Source of the DNA: Cereibacter azotoformans
GTDB lineage: Bacteria > Pseudomonadota > Alphaproteobacteria > Rhodobacterales > Rhodobacteraceae
DNA length: 64,000 bases
NCBI GenBank assembly: GCA_017599285.1
Contig: JAGFXX010000001.1
Location: 186,001 to 250,000, forward strand
Direction of reading: 5' to 3'
Both the position numbers and the translations under genes were made by a program. Below, piece after piece: positions 16,038 to 24,922 of this stretch; position 1 is the first letter of the stretch, and every line of letters begins with the position of its first letter. The notes below the pieces were generated by a model. That model did not search any database. It was not told the DNA's origin and worked only from the letters and a program-made list of their open reading frames with translations.

Positions 16038-16634
16038 CTACAATCCGCCCCGGGCGCGCAGCGCCTCTGCCACCTGTTCGGCATCGTCGAGCGCCCCAAG
16101 GGCCAGCGGAACGACGATCCTCCAGGTGGGGCGTCGCGCGCTTCGTGCCCGCCAGGCTTCAATGAGCCGCTCTGCACGCGCAAGTAGCACCGGCGTGAAG
16201 CGGATGACAAGCGCGATGGAAACGGCCAGCAGGTGCGGCTCGAGTCCGAGGCGACGCAGCGGCCGGGCGAGCCGCTCGAGCACGGCGATCATCGCGTCGA
16301 GCCGTGTCGTCATGGTCACCAGATTGGCCAGCGCCACCGCGATCAGAAGCTTCACTCCGATGCCGGCGCCGCGCTCGATCTCGCCCGTCCAGCCGTGCCA
16401 GAGCGCGAGGATGAGCAGAAACGGCCAGAGCGGCCGCAGCATCCTGAGCCCGTGGCGCGCAAACTCGAGCCCCTGTGCCGCATAGAGCGCGAGTGTGCCC
16501 GCCAATGCCGCCCCCAGCGCCGGCAGCCCCTCGAGCGGGGCGAGGGCCACCGCAGCCAGCGCCAGCGCCCCGAGCTTCAGCCCCGCGGGCAGGCGGTGCA
16601 GGCGGGTCTCAACCGGCGAGGTCAGCGTCAGCAT
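16038..16634 (-). CDS. bioN: Biotin ECF transporter T component
   Basis: A 198-residue transmembrane coupling protein. Hydrophobic helices span the N-terminal two thirds. Two short Ala-Arg-Ser/Gly motifs typical of ECF T components, which contact the ATPase, are visible near the C terminus (ARS in EAWRARSARRP and ARG at the end). The ATG at 16634 lies inside the 3' end of bioM (26-base overlap), so the genes are translationally coupled. It links BioY to the BioM ATPase. Confidence 0.9.
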   Translation of the reverse strand: MLTLTSPVETRLHRLPAGLKLGALALAAVALAPLEGLPALGAALAGTLALYAAQGLEFARHGLRMLRPLWPFLLILALWHGWTGEIERGAGIGVKLLIAVALANLVTMTTRLDAMIAVLERLARPLRRLGLEPHLLAVSIALVIRFTPVLLARAERLIEAWRARSARRPTWRIVVPLALGALDDAEQVAEALRARGGL

Positions 16635-17352
16635 CGAGGCCCCCCAGATGCTCCATCTCGGCCCGGAAGGCCGAAGCCACCTCGGGCGCGGGTCCATCCG
16701 CCCGTACCCGGCCCTGTTCCAGCCAGATCACCCGGTCATGGTCTGCGACCGCGGCCGGATCGTGCGAGATCGTCACGAGGCGCTGGGGCAGCGCGGCCAG
16801 CCTGCGCGACAGGCGGATCTGCGTCGGAAGGTCGAGGCCCGAGAAGGGCTCGTCGAGCAGGATGGTGCGCGGCGCCATCGCCAGCACCGACAGCAGGCAG
16901 AGAAACTGCTTCTGGCCCTGCGACAGGGTGGCGACCGACGCCGCCGCCCAATGGGCGCGCCCGTGGGCGGCCAGCAGGTCGCGCGCCGCCCGGCGCGCCT
17001 CGGCGGCGCTGCGTCCCATCTGCTTCAGGCCGAACGCGAGCTCCTCCTCGACGGTGGGAAAGATGATCTGGTGCTCGGGGTTCTGGAAGAGGATGCCGAT
17101 CGCCCCCAGCATCGCCCGCCGGTCCGAGGCGGGCTCGATCCCCTCGACCGTCACCCGGCCATCGGTCGGCGCCACCAGCCCGGCCATCAGGCGCAGGAGC
17201 GTCGTCTTGCCCGAGCCGTTGGGTCCGAGGATGCCGATCCGCCGCTCGGTCAGATGCAACGAGATCCCCGACAGAATCGTGCGCCCGCCAGCCGCGTAGG
17301 TGGCGCGATCGAGGCGGATGCCCATGTCCGAAGGCGAGGAGGCGTGCTGCAT
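16609..17352 (-). CDS. bioM: Biotin ECF transporter ATPase
   Basis: A 247-residue ABC ATPase energising biotin uptake. Walker A is GPNGSGKTT (~40-48), the Q-loop region is LFQNPEHQIIFPTVEEELAFG, the signature is LSQGQKQ, and Walker B is TILLDEPFSGLD; the switch His is in LVTISHD. It is the first gene of the bioMNY operon. A second in-frame ATG nine codons in is an alternative start. I see no clear BioR-type operator in the 119-bp gap shared with dprA. Confidence 0.92.
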   Translation of the reverse strand: MQHASSPSDMGIRLDRATYAAGGRTILSGISLHLTERRIGILGPNGSGKTTLLRLMAGLVAPTDGRVTVEGIEPASDRRAMLGAIGILFQNPEHQIIFPTVEEELAFGLKQMGRSAAEARRAARDLLAAHGRAHWAAASVATLSQGQKQFLCLLSVLAMAPRTILLDEPFSGLDLPTQIRLSRRLAALPQRLVTISHDPAAVADHDRVIWLEQGRVRADGPAPEVASAFRAEMEHLGGLDADADLAG

Positions 17353-17471
17353 TCCGGCCTCTTAGCCGCGCCGGGCACGGCTGCCAAGCGGCAGCGCCAC
17401 GCGATCTGAGGCATTCACCTGTCGTTAATCATTCGTCGCCATTGTCCGACGCTGGTCCATCCGAGGCAACC

Positions 17472-18581
17472 ATGCGGCCACAGGCACAGAATCCCTCCTT
17501 TCCCGACCGCGAGCGCGTGGACCGGCTGCGGCTGATCCGCTCGCGCCGGGTGGGGCCCGCGACATGGCGGCGCCTGATGGCCGAGCATGGCAGCGCCACC
17601 CAGGCGCTCGAGGCGCTGCCCGGCATCGCGTCCGCGGCCGGGATCGAGCGGTACGAGGTCTGCCCGGTTCCCGTCGCGCTGAAGGAGATGGCCGCCGGAC
17701 GCGCGCAGGGGGCCGCAATGATCTGCCTCGACGATCCGGCCTATCCCGCCGCGCTGGCCCAGATCGCCGATGCGCCGCCGATCCTCTGGCTGCAGGGAGA
17801 CGCCGCGCTTCTCGCGCGGCCGATGGTCGCGCTGGTGGGGGCGCGCAACGCCTCGAGCCTCGGGCTCAGGATGGCGCGCAAGCTGGCGGCGGCGCTGGGC
17901 GAGGCGGGTTATGTGGTCGTCTCGGGCCTCGCCCGCGGGATCGACGCCGAGGCGCATGAGGCCGCCCTCGACCGTGGCACGGTCGCGGTTCAGGCGGGCG
18001 GGGTGGATGTGATCTATCCTTTGGAAAATGCGGCGCTGGCCGGCCGTATCGCCGCCGCCGGCTGCCGGATCTCCGAGCAGCCGATGGGGCTCGTGCCGCA
18101 GGCCCGCCATTTCCCGCAGCGCAACCGCATCGTCTCGGGGCTGGCGCAGGCGGTGGTGGTGGTCGAGGCCGCGGCCCGCTCGGGCAGCCTCATCACCGCA
18201 AGGGAGGCGCTCGAGCAGGGGCGCGAGGTGCTGGCGGTTCCCGGACACCCGTTCGATCCGCGGGCGGCCGGCGGCAACCAGCTCATCCGAGAGGGTGCGA
18301 CCCTCGTGCGCCATGCGGCCGATGTGATCGAGGCCATCGGCACCCTTCGGGCCGCCGCGCCTTCCGATCCGCAGCCCGATCCGCCGCGGCGCCCGCTTTG
18401 CGATGTGGCGCCTGTCCACAGCCTGATCTTCGACCGGCTCGGCCCCGTTCCCGTGCCCGAGGATCAGCTGATCCGCGACCTGTCGCTGCCCGCGGGGCGC
18501 GTCGCGCAGGAGCTGGTGGCGCTCGAACTCGAGGGTCGCATCCAGCGCTATCCGGGGGGCCTCGTGTCCCGTCCGGCATGA
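17472..18581 (+). CDS. dprA: DNA-processing protein DprA
   Basis: About 369 residues. The Rossmann-like DprA/Smf core covers ~115-310 with VALVGARNASSLG, VVSGLARGIDAEAHEAAL, PQRNRIVSGL and SGSLITAREALEQGREVLAVPGHP. A C-terminal winged-helix-like segment follows (~320-369). It binds single-stranded DNA and loads RecA during natural transformation; in Rhodobacter relatives it also serves recipients of gene transfer agent DNA. ATG 17472 is preferred over the in-frame TTG at 17442, as GAGG lies just upstream. Confidence 0.92.
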   Translation: MRPQAQNPSFPDRERVDRLRLIRSRRVGPATWRRLMAEHGSATQALEALPGIASAAGIERYEVCPVPVALKEMAAGRAQGAAMICLDDPAYPAALAQIADAPPILWLQGDAALLARPMVALVGARNASSLGLRMARKLAAALGEAGYVVVSGLARGIDAEAHEAALDRGTVAVQAGGVDVIYPLENAALAGRIAAAGCRISEQPMGLVPQARHFPQRNRIVSGLAQAVVVVEAAARSGSLITAREALEQGREVLAVPGHPFDPRAAGGNQLIREGATLVRHAADVIEAIGTLRAAAPSDPQPDPPRRPLCDVAPVHSLIFDRLGPVPVPEDQLIRDLSLPAGRVAQELVALELEGRIQRYPGGLVSRPA

Positions 18582-18612
18582 TCGGCCACCTCGGTCGCCC
18601 CCGAGCCGCGCA

Positions 18613-18642
18613 TTGACATTGGCGCGTGATCCCCCACATGGT
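18613..18642 (+). promoter_or_regulatory. Candidate topA promoter
   Basis: A consensus -35 TTGACA (18613-18618) is followed after 18 bp by CATGGT (18637-18642), a weak -10. The topA ATG lies 28 bases further on, after an AGAGAGGG ribosome site. Prediction only. Confidence 0.4.
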
Positions 18643-18669
18643 TCCGCGCCAATCCGCAGAGAGGGTTCC

Positions 18670-21327
18670 ATGGCTGTCGTCGTCGTCGAAAGCCCGGCCA
18701 AGGCCAAGACTATCAACAAATACCTGGGCTCCGACTATACGGTTCTGGCCTCTTACGGGCATGTCCGCGACCTGCCGGCCAAGGATGGATCGGTCGATCC
18801 CGAGCATGAGTTTGCCATGACCTGGGAGGTTGCGGCCGACTCGAAGAAACACGTCCGCGCGATCGCCGAGGCGCTGAAGACCGATGACACGCTGATCCTC
18901 GCCACCGACCCCGACCGCGAGGGCGAGGCGATCTCGTGGCACCTGCAGGAGGCGCTGGCCTCGTCGCTGAAGAAGGGCAAGACCGTCAGCCGGGTGACCT
19001 TCAACGCGATCACCAAGGCCGCGGTGACCGAGGCGATGAAGGCGCCGCGGCAGGTCGATACGGCGCTGGTCGAGGCCTATCTCGCCCGCCGTGCGCTGGA
19101 TTATCTGGTGGGCTTCACGCTGTCCCCGGTGCTCTGGCGCAAGCTGCCGGGGGCGAAATCGGCGGGGCGGGTGCAGTCGGTCTGCCTGCGCCTGATCGTC
19201 GAGCGCGAGATGGAGATCGAGGCCTTCCGTGCCCGCGAGTTCTGGACCGTCTCGGCCGTGCTCGTCACCCCGCGCGGGCAGGAGTTCGAGGCGCGTCTGA
19301 CCGGTCTGGGCGGCAAGAAGCTCGACAAGTTCGACCTGCCCACCGCCGAGGCCGCGGAACTGGCGGTGCAGGCCGTGACCTCACGGCCCCTCAAGGTCGC
19401 CTCCATCGAGGCCAAGCCCGCCAGCCGCAACCCGTCCGCGCCCTTCATGACCTCGACCCTGCAGCAGGAGGCGAGTCGCAAGTTCGGCATGGGCGCGAAA
19501 CAGTGCATGTCGGCGGCGCAACGGCTCTATGAGGCCGGCCACATCACCTACATGCGGACGGACGGCATCGACATGGCGCCCGAGGCCGTCATGGCCGCGC
19601 GCGACGAGATCAAGCGGCGGTTCGGGGCGGACTATGTCCCCGACAGCCCCCGCATGTACAAGAACAAGGCCAAGAACGCGCAGGAAGCCCACGAGTGCAT
19701 CCGGCCCACCGACATGTCGGCCTCGCCCGAGAAGCTGGGTCTGACCGACGCCGACCAGCGCAAGCTTTACGAACTGATCTGGAAGCGGACGCTGGCCAGC
19801 CAGATGGCGGCCGCCCGGCTGGAGCGGACCACGGTCGAGATTGCCTCGGCGGACGGGCAGGTGGGGCTGCGCGCGACGGGGCAGGTGGTGCTCTTCGACG
19901 GCTTCCTCAAGGTCTATGAGGAAGGCCGCGACGACCGCGGCGAGGGCGACGAGGACGAGGGCCGCCTGCCGCAGATCATGGCAAACGAGGCGGTGGACAA
20001 GAAGTCCATCACGCCCGAGCAGCACCACACCCAGCCGCCGCCGCGTTATACCGAGGCGACACTGGTCAAGCGGATGGAGGAACTCGGCATCGGCCGGCCC
20101 TCGACCTATGCCAGCATCGTCTCGACGATCCAGGACCGGGAGTATGTGCGGAAGGACAAGAACCGGCTGATTCCCGAGGACAAGGGGCGGCTGGTGACAG
20201 CCTTCCTTGCGAACTTCTTCCGCAAATATGTCGAATACGATTTCACCGCCGATCTGGAAGGCGAGCTTGACGACGTCTCGGCCGGCGAGCGGAACTACAA
20301 GGAAGTGCTGGCGCGGTTCTGGCGCGATTTCTCGGCGGCGGTGGCGGAAACGGCCGATCTGCGTATCGGCGAGGTGCTCGACAAGCTCGACGATTTCCTC
20401 GCGCCCCATCTCTACCCGCCGCGGCCCGACGGGTCCGATCCCCGGATCTGCCCGACCTGCGGCTCGGGGCGTCTGCATCTGAAGACGGCGCGGGGCGGCG
20501 GGGCCTTCATCGGCTGCGGGAACTACCCGGAATGTCGCTACACGCGGCCGATCTCGGTCACGGGCGATGAGGACAACGCGATCTCGCCCGATGGCAAGCT
20601 CCTTGGTCATGACGAGGATGGCCAGCCGATCACGCTGCGCTCGGGCCGGTTTGGTCCTTATGTGCAGAGGGGCGAGGCGACGGCCGAGGTGCCGAAGCCG
20701 CCGCGGGCCAGCCTGCCCAAGGGCTGGGCGCCGGACTCGGTCGATCTCGAGCGGGCGCTGATGCTGCTGAACCTGCCTCGGCTGGTCGGGCAGCACCCCG
20801 AGGACGGTCAGCCGGTCGAGGCTGCGATCGGCCGCTACGGACCTTACGTCAAGCACGGCTCGACCTATGCGAATCTGCCCGATGTCGAGGACGTCTTCAC
20901 CATCGGCATGAACCGCGCCGTCGAGGTTCTGGCGCAGAAGGCCGCCGGCCGGCGCGGTGCCTCGGCCCCGGCGCAGCCGATCAAGGAGTTGGGAGAGCAT
21001 CCCGACGGCGGAGTTCTGGCCGTGATGCCGGGGCGTTACGGGCCTTACGTCAAGTGGGGCAAGGTGAACGCGACCCTGCCGAAGGGGGTCGAGCCCGAGG
21101 CGATCACCCTTGAGGAGGCTCTTGCGCTGGTGGCCGAGAAGGCGGGCAAGGCGCCGAAGAAGAAGGCACCCGCCCGGAAGGCCGCCAAGGCCGAGGGAGA
21201 GCCGAAGAAGGCCACCAAGGCCGAGGGCGAGGCGAAGAAGGCCGCGCCGAAGAAGGCCGCGGCCAAGAAGGCGGCCCCGAAGGCCTCTGGGAGGAAGAAG
21301 ACGGCGCCGGACACCGACGCCGCCTGA
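18670..21327 (+). CDS. topA: DNA topoisomerase I
   Basis: An 885-residue type IA topoisomerase that relaxes negative supercoils. TOPRIM begins at the N terminus (VVVVESPAKAKTINKYLG; later ATDPDREGEAISWHL). The nucleophile Tyr is in ITYMRTDG near residue 294. Only one four-Cys zinc ribbon is seen (CPTCGSG to CGNYPEC, ~595-625). It is followed by three copies of the C-terminal GRxGPYV repeat (GRFGPYVQRG, GRYGPYVKHG, GRYGPYVKWG). The last ~60 residues are a Lys/Ala-rich tail likely to bind DNA non-specifically. The ATG at 18670 follows AGAGAGGG. Its stop abuts that of convergent choV. Confidence 0.96.
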   Translation: MAVVVVESPAKAKTINKYLGSDYTVLASYGHVRDLPAKDGSVDPEHEFAMTWEVAADSKKHVRAIAEALKTDDTLILATDPDREGEAISWHLQEALASSLKKGKTVSRVTFNAITKAAVTEAMKAPRQVDTALVEAYLARRALDYLVGFTLSPVLWRKLPGAKSAGRVQSVCLRLIVEREMEIEAFRAREFWTVSAVLVTPRGQEFEARLTGLGGKKLDKFDLPTAEAAELAVQAVTSRPLKVASIEAKPASRNPSAPFMTSTLQQEASRKFGMGAKQCMSAAQRLYEAGHITYMRTDGIDMAPEAVMAARDEIKRRFGADYVPDSPRMYKNKAKNAQEAHECIRPTDMSASPEKLGLTDADQRKLYELIWKRTLASQMAAARLERTTVEIASADGQVGLRATGQVVLFDGFLKVYEEGRDDRGEGDEDEGRLPQIMANEAVDKKSITPEQHHTQPPPRYTEATLVKRMEELGIGRPSTYASIVSTIQDREYVRKDKNRLIPEDKGRLVTAFLANFFRKYVEYDFTADLEGELDDVSAGERNYKEVLARFWRDFSAAVAETADLRIGEVLDKLDDFLAPHLYPPRPDGSDPRICPTCGSGRLHLKTARGGGAFIGCGNYPECRYTRPISVTGDEDNAISPDGKLLGHDEDGQPITLRSGRFGPYVQRGEATAEVPKPPRASLPKGWAPDSVDLERALMLLNLPRLVGQHPEDGQPVEAAIGRYGPYVKHGSTYANLPDVEDVFTIGMNRAVEVLAQKAAGRRGASAPAQPIKELGEHPDGGVLAVMPGRYGPYVKWGKVNATLPKGVEPEAITLEEALALVAEKAGKAPKKKAPARKAAKAEGEPKKATKAEGEAKKAAPKKAAAKKAAPKASGRKKTAPDTDAA

Positions 21328-22356
21328 TCAGACCGTTCCGCGCGGATCGATCAGACGGCCCATGACCGAAGCCGGGCGGATGGTGCCGATCACCGATCCG
21401 CCCTCGGTCACGGCAAGCTCGTTCGCGCCGTCGCGCAGCTTCTCCATCACCGTCCGCACCGTGGCGTCGGCGCCGACGCTCTGGCCCGCGGCGGAGGGCC
21501 CGGCCTCCATCACGTCGCGCGCGGTCAGCACGCCCAGCGGGTTCATGTGGGCCACGAAATCGGCGACGTAATCCGAGACCGGGTTGGCGATGATCTCGCG
21601 CGCGGTGCCGCACTGGACGATCCGCCCGCCCTCCATCAGCGCGATGCGGTTGCCGATCTTGAAGGCCTCGTCGAGGTCGTGGCTGACGAAGATGATGGTG
21701 CGCCGCAACTTGCGCTGAAGGTCCAGAAGCTCGTCCTGCAGGCGCGAGCGGATCAGCGGGTCGAGCGCGGAGAAGGGCTCGTCCATCAGCAGGATCGGCG
21801 CCTGGGTCACGAAGGCGCGGGCGAGGCCCACCCGCTGCTGCATCCCCCCTGACAGCTCGCCCACCTTGCGGTCGGCCCAGGCCGAGAGGTTGACCAGCGT
21901 CAACTGCTCGTCCACCAGCGCCCGCCGGTCCCGCGCGGACATTCCCGCCATCTCGAGACCCAGCCCCACATTGTCGCGCACCGTCCGCCAGGGCAGGAGG
22001 CCGAACTGCTGGAAGACCATCGCGATATGGCTGAGGCGGAGCCGGCGCAGGTCGGCGGGGGTGGCGTTCGTCACCGACATCATCCGGTCGCCGTCCGACA
22101 CCCGCACCTCGCCCCGCACCACCGGGTTGAGCCCGTTCACGCCGCGCAGCAGCGTGGACTTGCCCGAGCCGGAGAGGCCCATCAGCACGAGGATCTCGCC
22201 CTCGGCCACGCTCAGCGAGCAGTCGTGCACGCCCAGCACCTGTCCGGTCTCGGCCTGCACTTCGGCCCGGCTCCTGCCCCGGTCCATCAGCGGCAGGGCG
22301 CGTTGGGGATCGTCTCCGAAGACAATGGAGACCCGGTCGAATTCCACGGCGGTCAT
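21328..22356 (-). CDS. choV: Choline ABC transporter ATPase
   Basis: A 342-residue ATPase of the ProV/OpuA type. Walker A is [10 protein letters not shown] (~60-69), the Q-loop is [13 protein letters not shown], the signature is LSGGMQQ, and Walker B is [14 protein letters not shown]-terminal tail after ~260 carries one degenerate CBS-like segment. The start overlaps the choW stop (ATGA). With ChoW and ChoX it forms a choline importer feeding the divergent betIBA genes; substrate assignment rests on that context and on the ChoX binding residues. Confidence 0.9.
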   Translation of the reverse strand: MTAVEFDRVSIVFGDDPQRALPLMDRGRSRAEVQAETGQVLGVHDCSLSVAEGEILVLMGLSGSGKSTLLRGVNGLNPVVRGEVRVSDGDRMMSVTNATPADLRRLRLSHIAMVFQQFGLLPWRTVRDNVGLGLEMAGMSARDRRALVDEQLTLVNLSAWADRKVGELSGGMQQRVGLARAFVTQAPILLMDEPFSALDPLIRSRLQDELLDLQRKLRRTIIFVSHDLDEAFKIGNRIALMEGGRIVQCGTAREIIANPVSDYVADFVAHMNPLGVLTARDVMEAGPSAAGQSVGADATVRTVMEKLRDGANELAVTEGGSVIGTIRPASVMGRLIDPRGTV

Positions 22357-23189
22357 TTGCGCGTGACCCTCAGCATGCGGTCGAGAATGATCGCCACCAC
22401 GACGATGATGAAGCCTGACTCGAAGCCGAGCGCGGTGTTGACGGTGTTGAGCGCGCGCACCACCGGCACGCCAAGGCCGTTCGCCCCCACCAGCGCCGCG
22501 ATCACCACCATCGACAGCGACAGCATGATGGTCTGGTTGAGGCCGGTCATGATCTGCGGAAACGCCCAGGGCAGTTCGACCTTCCAGAGCCTCTGGCGCG
22601 GAGTGGCGCCAAAGGCCGTCGCGGCTTCCTTGAGGGCGAGGGGGGTGGAGGAGACGCCGAGATGCGTCAGCCGGATCGGGGCGGGCAGCACGAAGATCAC
22701 GGTGGCGATCAGGCCCGGCACCATGCCCAGGCCGAAGAAGACGATGGCCGGGATGAGATAGACGAAGGTCGGCAGCGTCTGCATCAGGTCGAGGATCGGG
22801 CTCATGACCTGGTAGAGGCGCGGCCGGTGCGCCGCGGCGATCCCGAGCGGCACTCCGATCGCCATGCAGGTGACGCAGGCGAGCAGGATGAGCGTGAGGC
22901 TCTGCATCGTCTCGCGCCAGTAGCCCTGGTTCAGGATGAAGGCGAAGCCCACCACCACCAGGGCCGCCACGCGCCAGCTGCGCTGGAGATACCAGGCGAG
23001 GCCCGCCAGGATCGCGATGATCAGGAGCGGAGGCGAGGCCCCGAGCACGCCCAGTATCGCGTCGATCACCGCCTGCATCATGCGGCTGATCAGGTCGAAG
23101 AACGGCCCGCCGTTCGCGTTGAGCCAGTCGAACATCATCTTCGACCAGCGGCCGACTGGCAACTTGTGGTCGGTCAGCCAATCCAGCAT
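22353..23189 (-). CDS. choW: Choline ABC transporter permease
   Basis: A 278-residue permease with six or more hydrophobic helices and the conserved cytosolic loop typical of ProW-like permeases ([28 protein letters not shown] in outline, ~175-205). ATG 23189 is preferred over GTG two codons upstream. It lies 133 bp downstream of choX, is followed by choV with a 4-base overlap, and forms the membrane channel of the system. Confidence 0.9.
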   Translation of the reverse strand: MLDWLTDHKLPVGRWSKMMFDWLNANGGPFFDLISRMMQAVIDAILGVLGASPPLLIIAILAGLAWYLQRSWRVAALVVVGFAFILNQGYWRETMQSLTLILLACVTCMAIGVPLGIAAAHRPRLYQVMSPILDLMQTLPTFVYLIPAIVFFGLGMVPGLIATVIFVLPAPIRLTHLGVSSTPLALKEAATAFGATPRQRLWKVELPWAFPQIMTGLNQTIMLSLSMVVIAALVGANGLGVPVVRALNTVNTALGFESGFIIVVVAIILDRMLRVTRK

Positions 23190-23322
23190 GCGCACCCCGT
23201 CTGTTGTGGATCGATCCGAGGCGGGGCTTCGGGCGGGTCGGGGCGATCTGCCCGGACGGCCGAAGCCCCGGAAGCCGCGCCCCGGGGGCTGATCCCTGCG
23301 GAACGCGGCCGGAGGCGCAGCC

Positions 23323-24249
23323 TCAGAGGCCGAGGGTCTGCTTCACCACCGGAAGGCCTTCCTGGCCGTCGGTCGTGGTCACGCCCGCGAGCCACGGGTC
23401 GATCGTGTCCGGGTTGGCCTTCAGCCATTCGAGCACGGCCGCGTCGGGCTCCATCCCGTCGTCGAGGATCTTGCCCATGATCTCGTTTTCCATGGGCAGG
23501 CTGAACTTCTGCTGCGACAGCAGTTTGGTCACGTTGGGGCATTCCTCCTTGAAGCCCTTGCGCGCCACGGTCTTGACCACGCCTTCCTCGCCGAAGAAGT
23601 CCTCGCCGCCCGGCAGGTATTTCAGCGAGAAGGTGGCGTTCATCGGGTGCGGCTCCCAGCCGAGGAAGACCACGCCCTTTTCCTGCGGGTAGAAGCGGGC
23701 GACCTGCGCCAGCATCCCCTGCTCGGAACTCTGGACGACCTCGAAGCCCTCGAGCGGGTTGCCGGCTTCGGTCAGGCTGAGGAGATATTCGTTTCCCTCG
23801 TTGCCGGGCTCGATCCCATAGACCTTGCCATCCAGCTCGTCCTTGAAGCTGGCGATGTCGGCATAGGTCTTCAGGCCCTTGTCGTAGAGGTAGGTGGGCA
23901 CGGCGAGCGTGTATTTCGTGCCCTCGAGGTTGATCGTGATCTCCTCGATCGTGCCCTTCTCGAGATAGGGGCCGATCGCCCCCTCCTGCGCCGGCAGCCA
24001 GGTGCCGAGGAACACATCCACGTCGCCCTTGTCCATCGAGGCATAGGTGACCGGCACGCCGAGGATGTCCACCTCGACCTCGTAGCCCAGGGCCTCGAGG
24101 ATCTGGCGGGTGGCCGAGGTGGTCACGGTGATGTCGGTCCAGCCGACATCGGAGAAGGTCACCTCGCGGCACTGGTCCTGGGCGAGCGCAGGTCCCGCAA
24201 GGGCCAGGGTGGAGGCGGCGGCCAGCAGGGCCTGTCGGATGGGCGTCAT
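23323..24249 (-). CDS. choX: Periplasmic choline-binding protein
   Basis: A 308-residue protein with a clear Sec signal peptide (LLAAASTLALAGPALA, cleavage about residue 24). The aromatic box described for ChoX in Sinorhizobium is recognisable: Trp and Asp in VGWTDITVTT, Trp in FLGTWLPAQ, Tyr in PTYLYDKG and Trp in VFLGWEPHP. It captures choline for ChoWV. The gene is first in choXWV and divergent from betI across an 88-bp gap containing a palindromic operator. Confidence 0.9.
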   Translation of the reverse strand: MTPIRQALLAAASTLALAGPALAQDQCREVTFSDVGWTDITVTTSATRQILEALGYEVEVDILGVPVTYASMDKGDVDVFLGTWLPAQEGAIGPYLEKGTIEEITINLEGTKYTLAVPTYLYDKGLKTYADIASFKDELDGKVYGIEPGNEGNEYLLSLTEAGNPLEGFEVVQSSEQGMLAQVARFYPQEKGVVFLGWEPHPMNATFSLKYLPGGEDFFGEEGVVKTVARKGFKEECPNVTKLLSQQKFSLPMENEIMGKILDDGMEPDAAVLEWLKANPDTIDPWLAGVTTTDGQEGLPVVKQTLGL

Positions 24250-24268
24250 GGTGTCTCCCCGTTTTTTG

Positions 24269-24288
24269 TTGATTGACGAGTCAATAAA
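24269..24288. promoter_or_regulatory. BetI-type operator between choX and betI
   Basis: TTGATTGACGAGTCAATAAA is a 20-bp near-palindrome with perfect ATTGAC/GTCAAT inner arms. It resembles known BetI boxes. It also embeds a TTGACG -35 for rightward betI transcription, with a weak GATAGC -10 about 16 bp later. It would let BetI repress both divergent operons in the absence of choline. Confidence 0.65.
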
Positions 24289-24337
24289 CTTCACGATAGC
24301 TCCCGGCTTGGCAACCACAAAATCAGGTGTCCTTCAC

Positions 24338-24922
24338 ATGCCGAAACTCGGGATGGAGCCTATCCGAAAGGCCGCGCTCGTCAAAGCCACGATCGCCGAG
24401 ATCGGCCGGGCAGGTTCTCTCGATGTGACGGTGAGTCAGATCGCTCGACAGGCCGGCATGTCTTCCGCGCTGGCGCATCACTATTTCGGTGGGAAGGAAG
24501 CCCTTTTCCTTGCGGCGATGAGTCACGTCCTGTCGCTCTATGGGGCCGAGGTCCGCGGCGCGCTGAAGGGGGTTCGCACGCCCGAGGCGCGGATCACCGC
24601 GATCCTGCAGGCCTCGTTCTCGCCCACCAATTTCCGCCGCGAGGTGGTGGGGGCCTGGCTGAATTTCTATGTGCTGGCCCAGACGGTGCCCGAGGCCCGG
24701 AGGCTTCTCGGGATCTATCAGCGCCGGCTGCGGTCGAATCTGCTTGTGGGGTTGCGGCCCTTGGCCGGGGCGCAGGCGGGCGAGCTGGCCGACGGGCTCG
24801 GCGCCCTGATTGACGGCCTCTATCTGCGCGAGGTGCTGAAGGACGGCCCGCCCGATGGCGCGGCCGCCGTCGCCTGTGCCCGCGCCTATCTGAAATCCCA
24901 TCTGAAGGAACCGACCCCGTGA
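24338..24922 (+). CDS. betI: TetR-family choline-responsive repressor
   Basis: A 194-residue protein, the normal BetI length. The TetR HTH is at ~10-55 ([15 protein letters not shown], then [29 protein letters not shown], characteristic of BetI). The C-terminal BetI domain includes [17 protein letters not shown]. It represses choline oxidation and uptake genes until choline is present. ATG 24338 gives the family N terminus [14 protein letters not shown]. Its stop overlaps the GTG of betB. Confidence 0.95.
   Translation: MPKLGMEPIRKAALVKATIAEIGRAGSLDVTVSQIARQAGMSSALAHHYFGGKEALFLAAMSHVLSLYGAEVRGALKGVRTPEARITAILQASFSPTNFRREVVGAWLNFYVLAQTVPEARRLLGIYQRRLRSNLLVGLRPLAGAQAGELADGLGALIDGLYLREVLKDGPPDGAAAVACARAYLKSHLKEPTP

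Noticed and set aside
17353..17471. Search for BioR or CtrA sites between bioM and dprA
   Set aside because: Only a single TTAA half-site is present and no dyad like the BioR box is visible.
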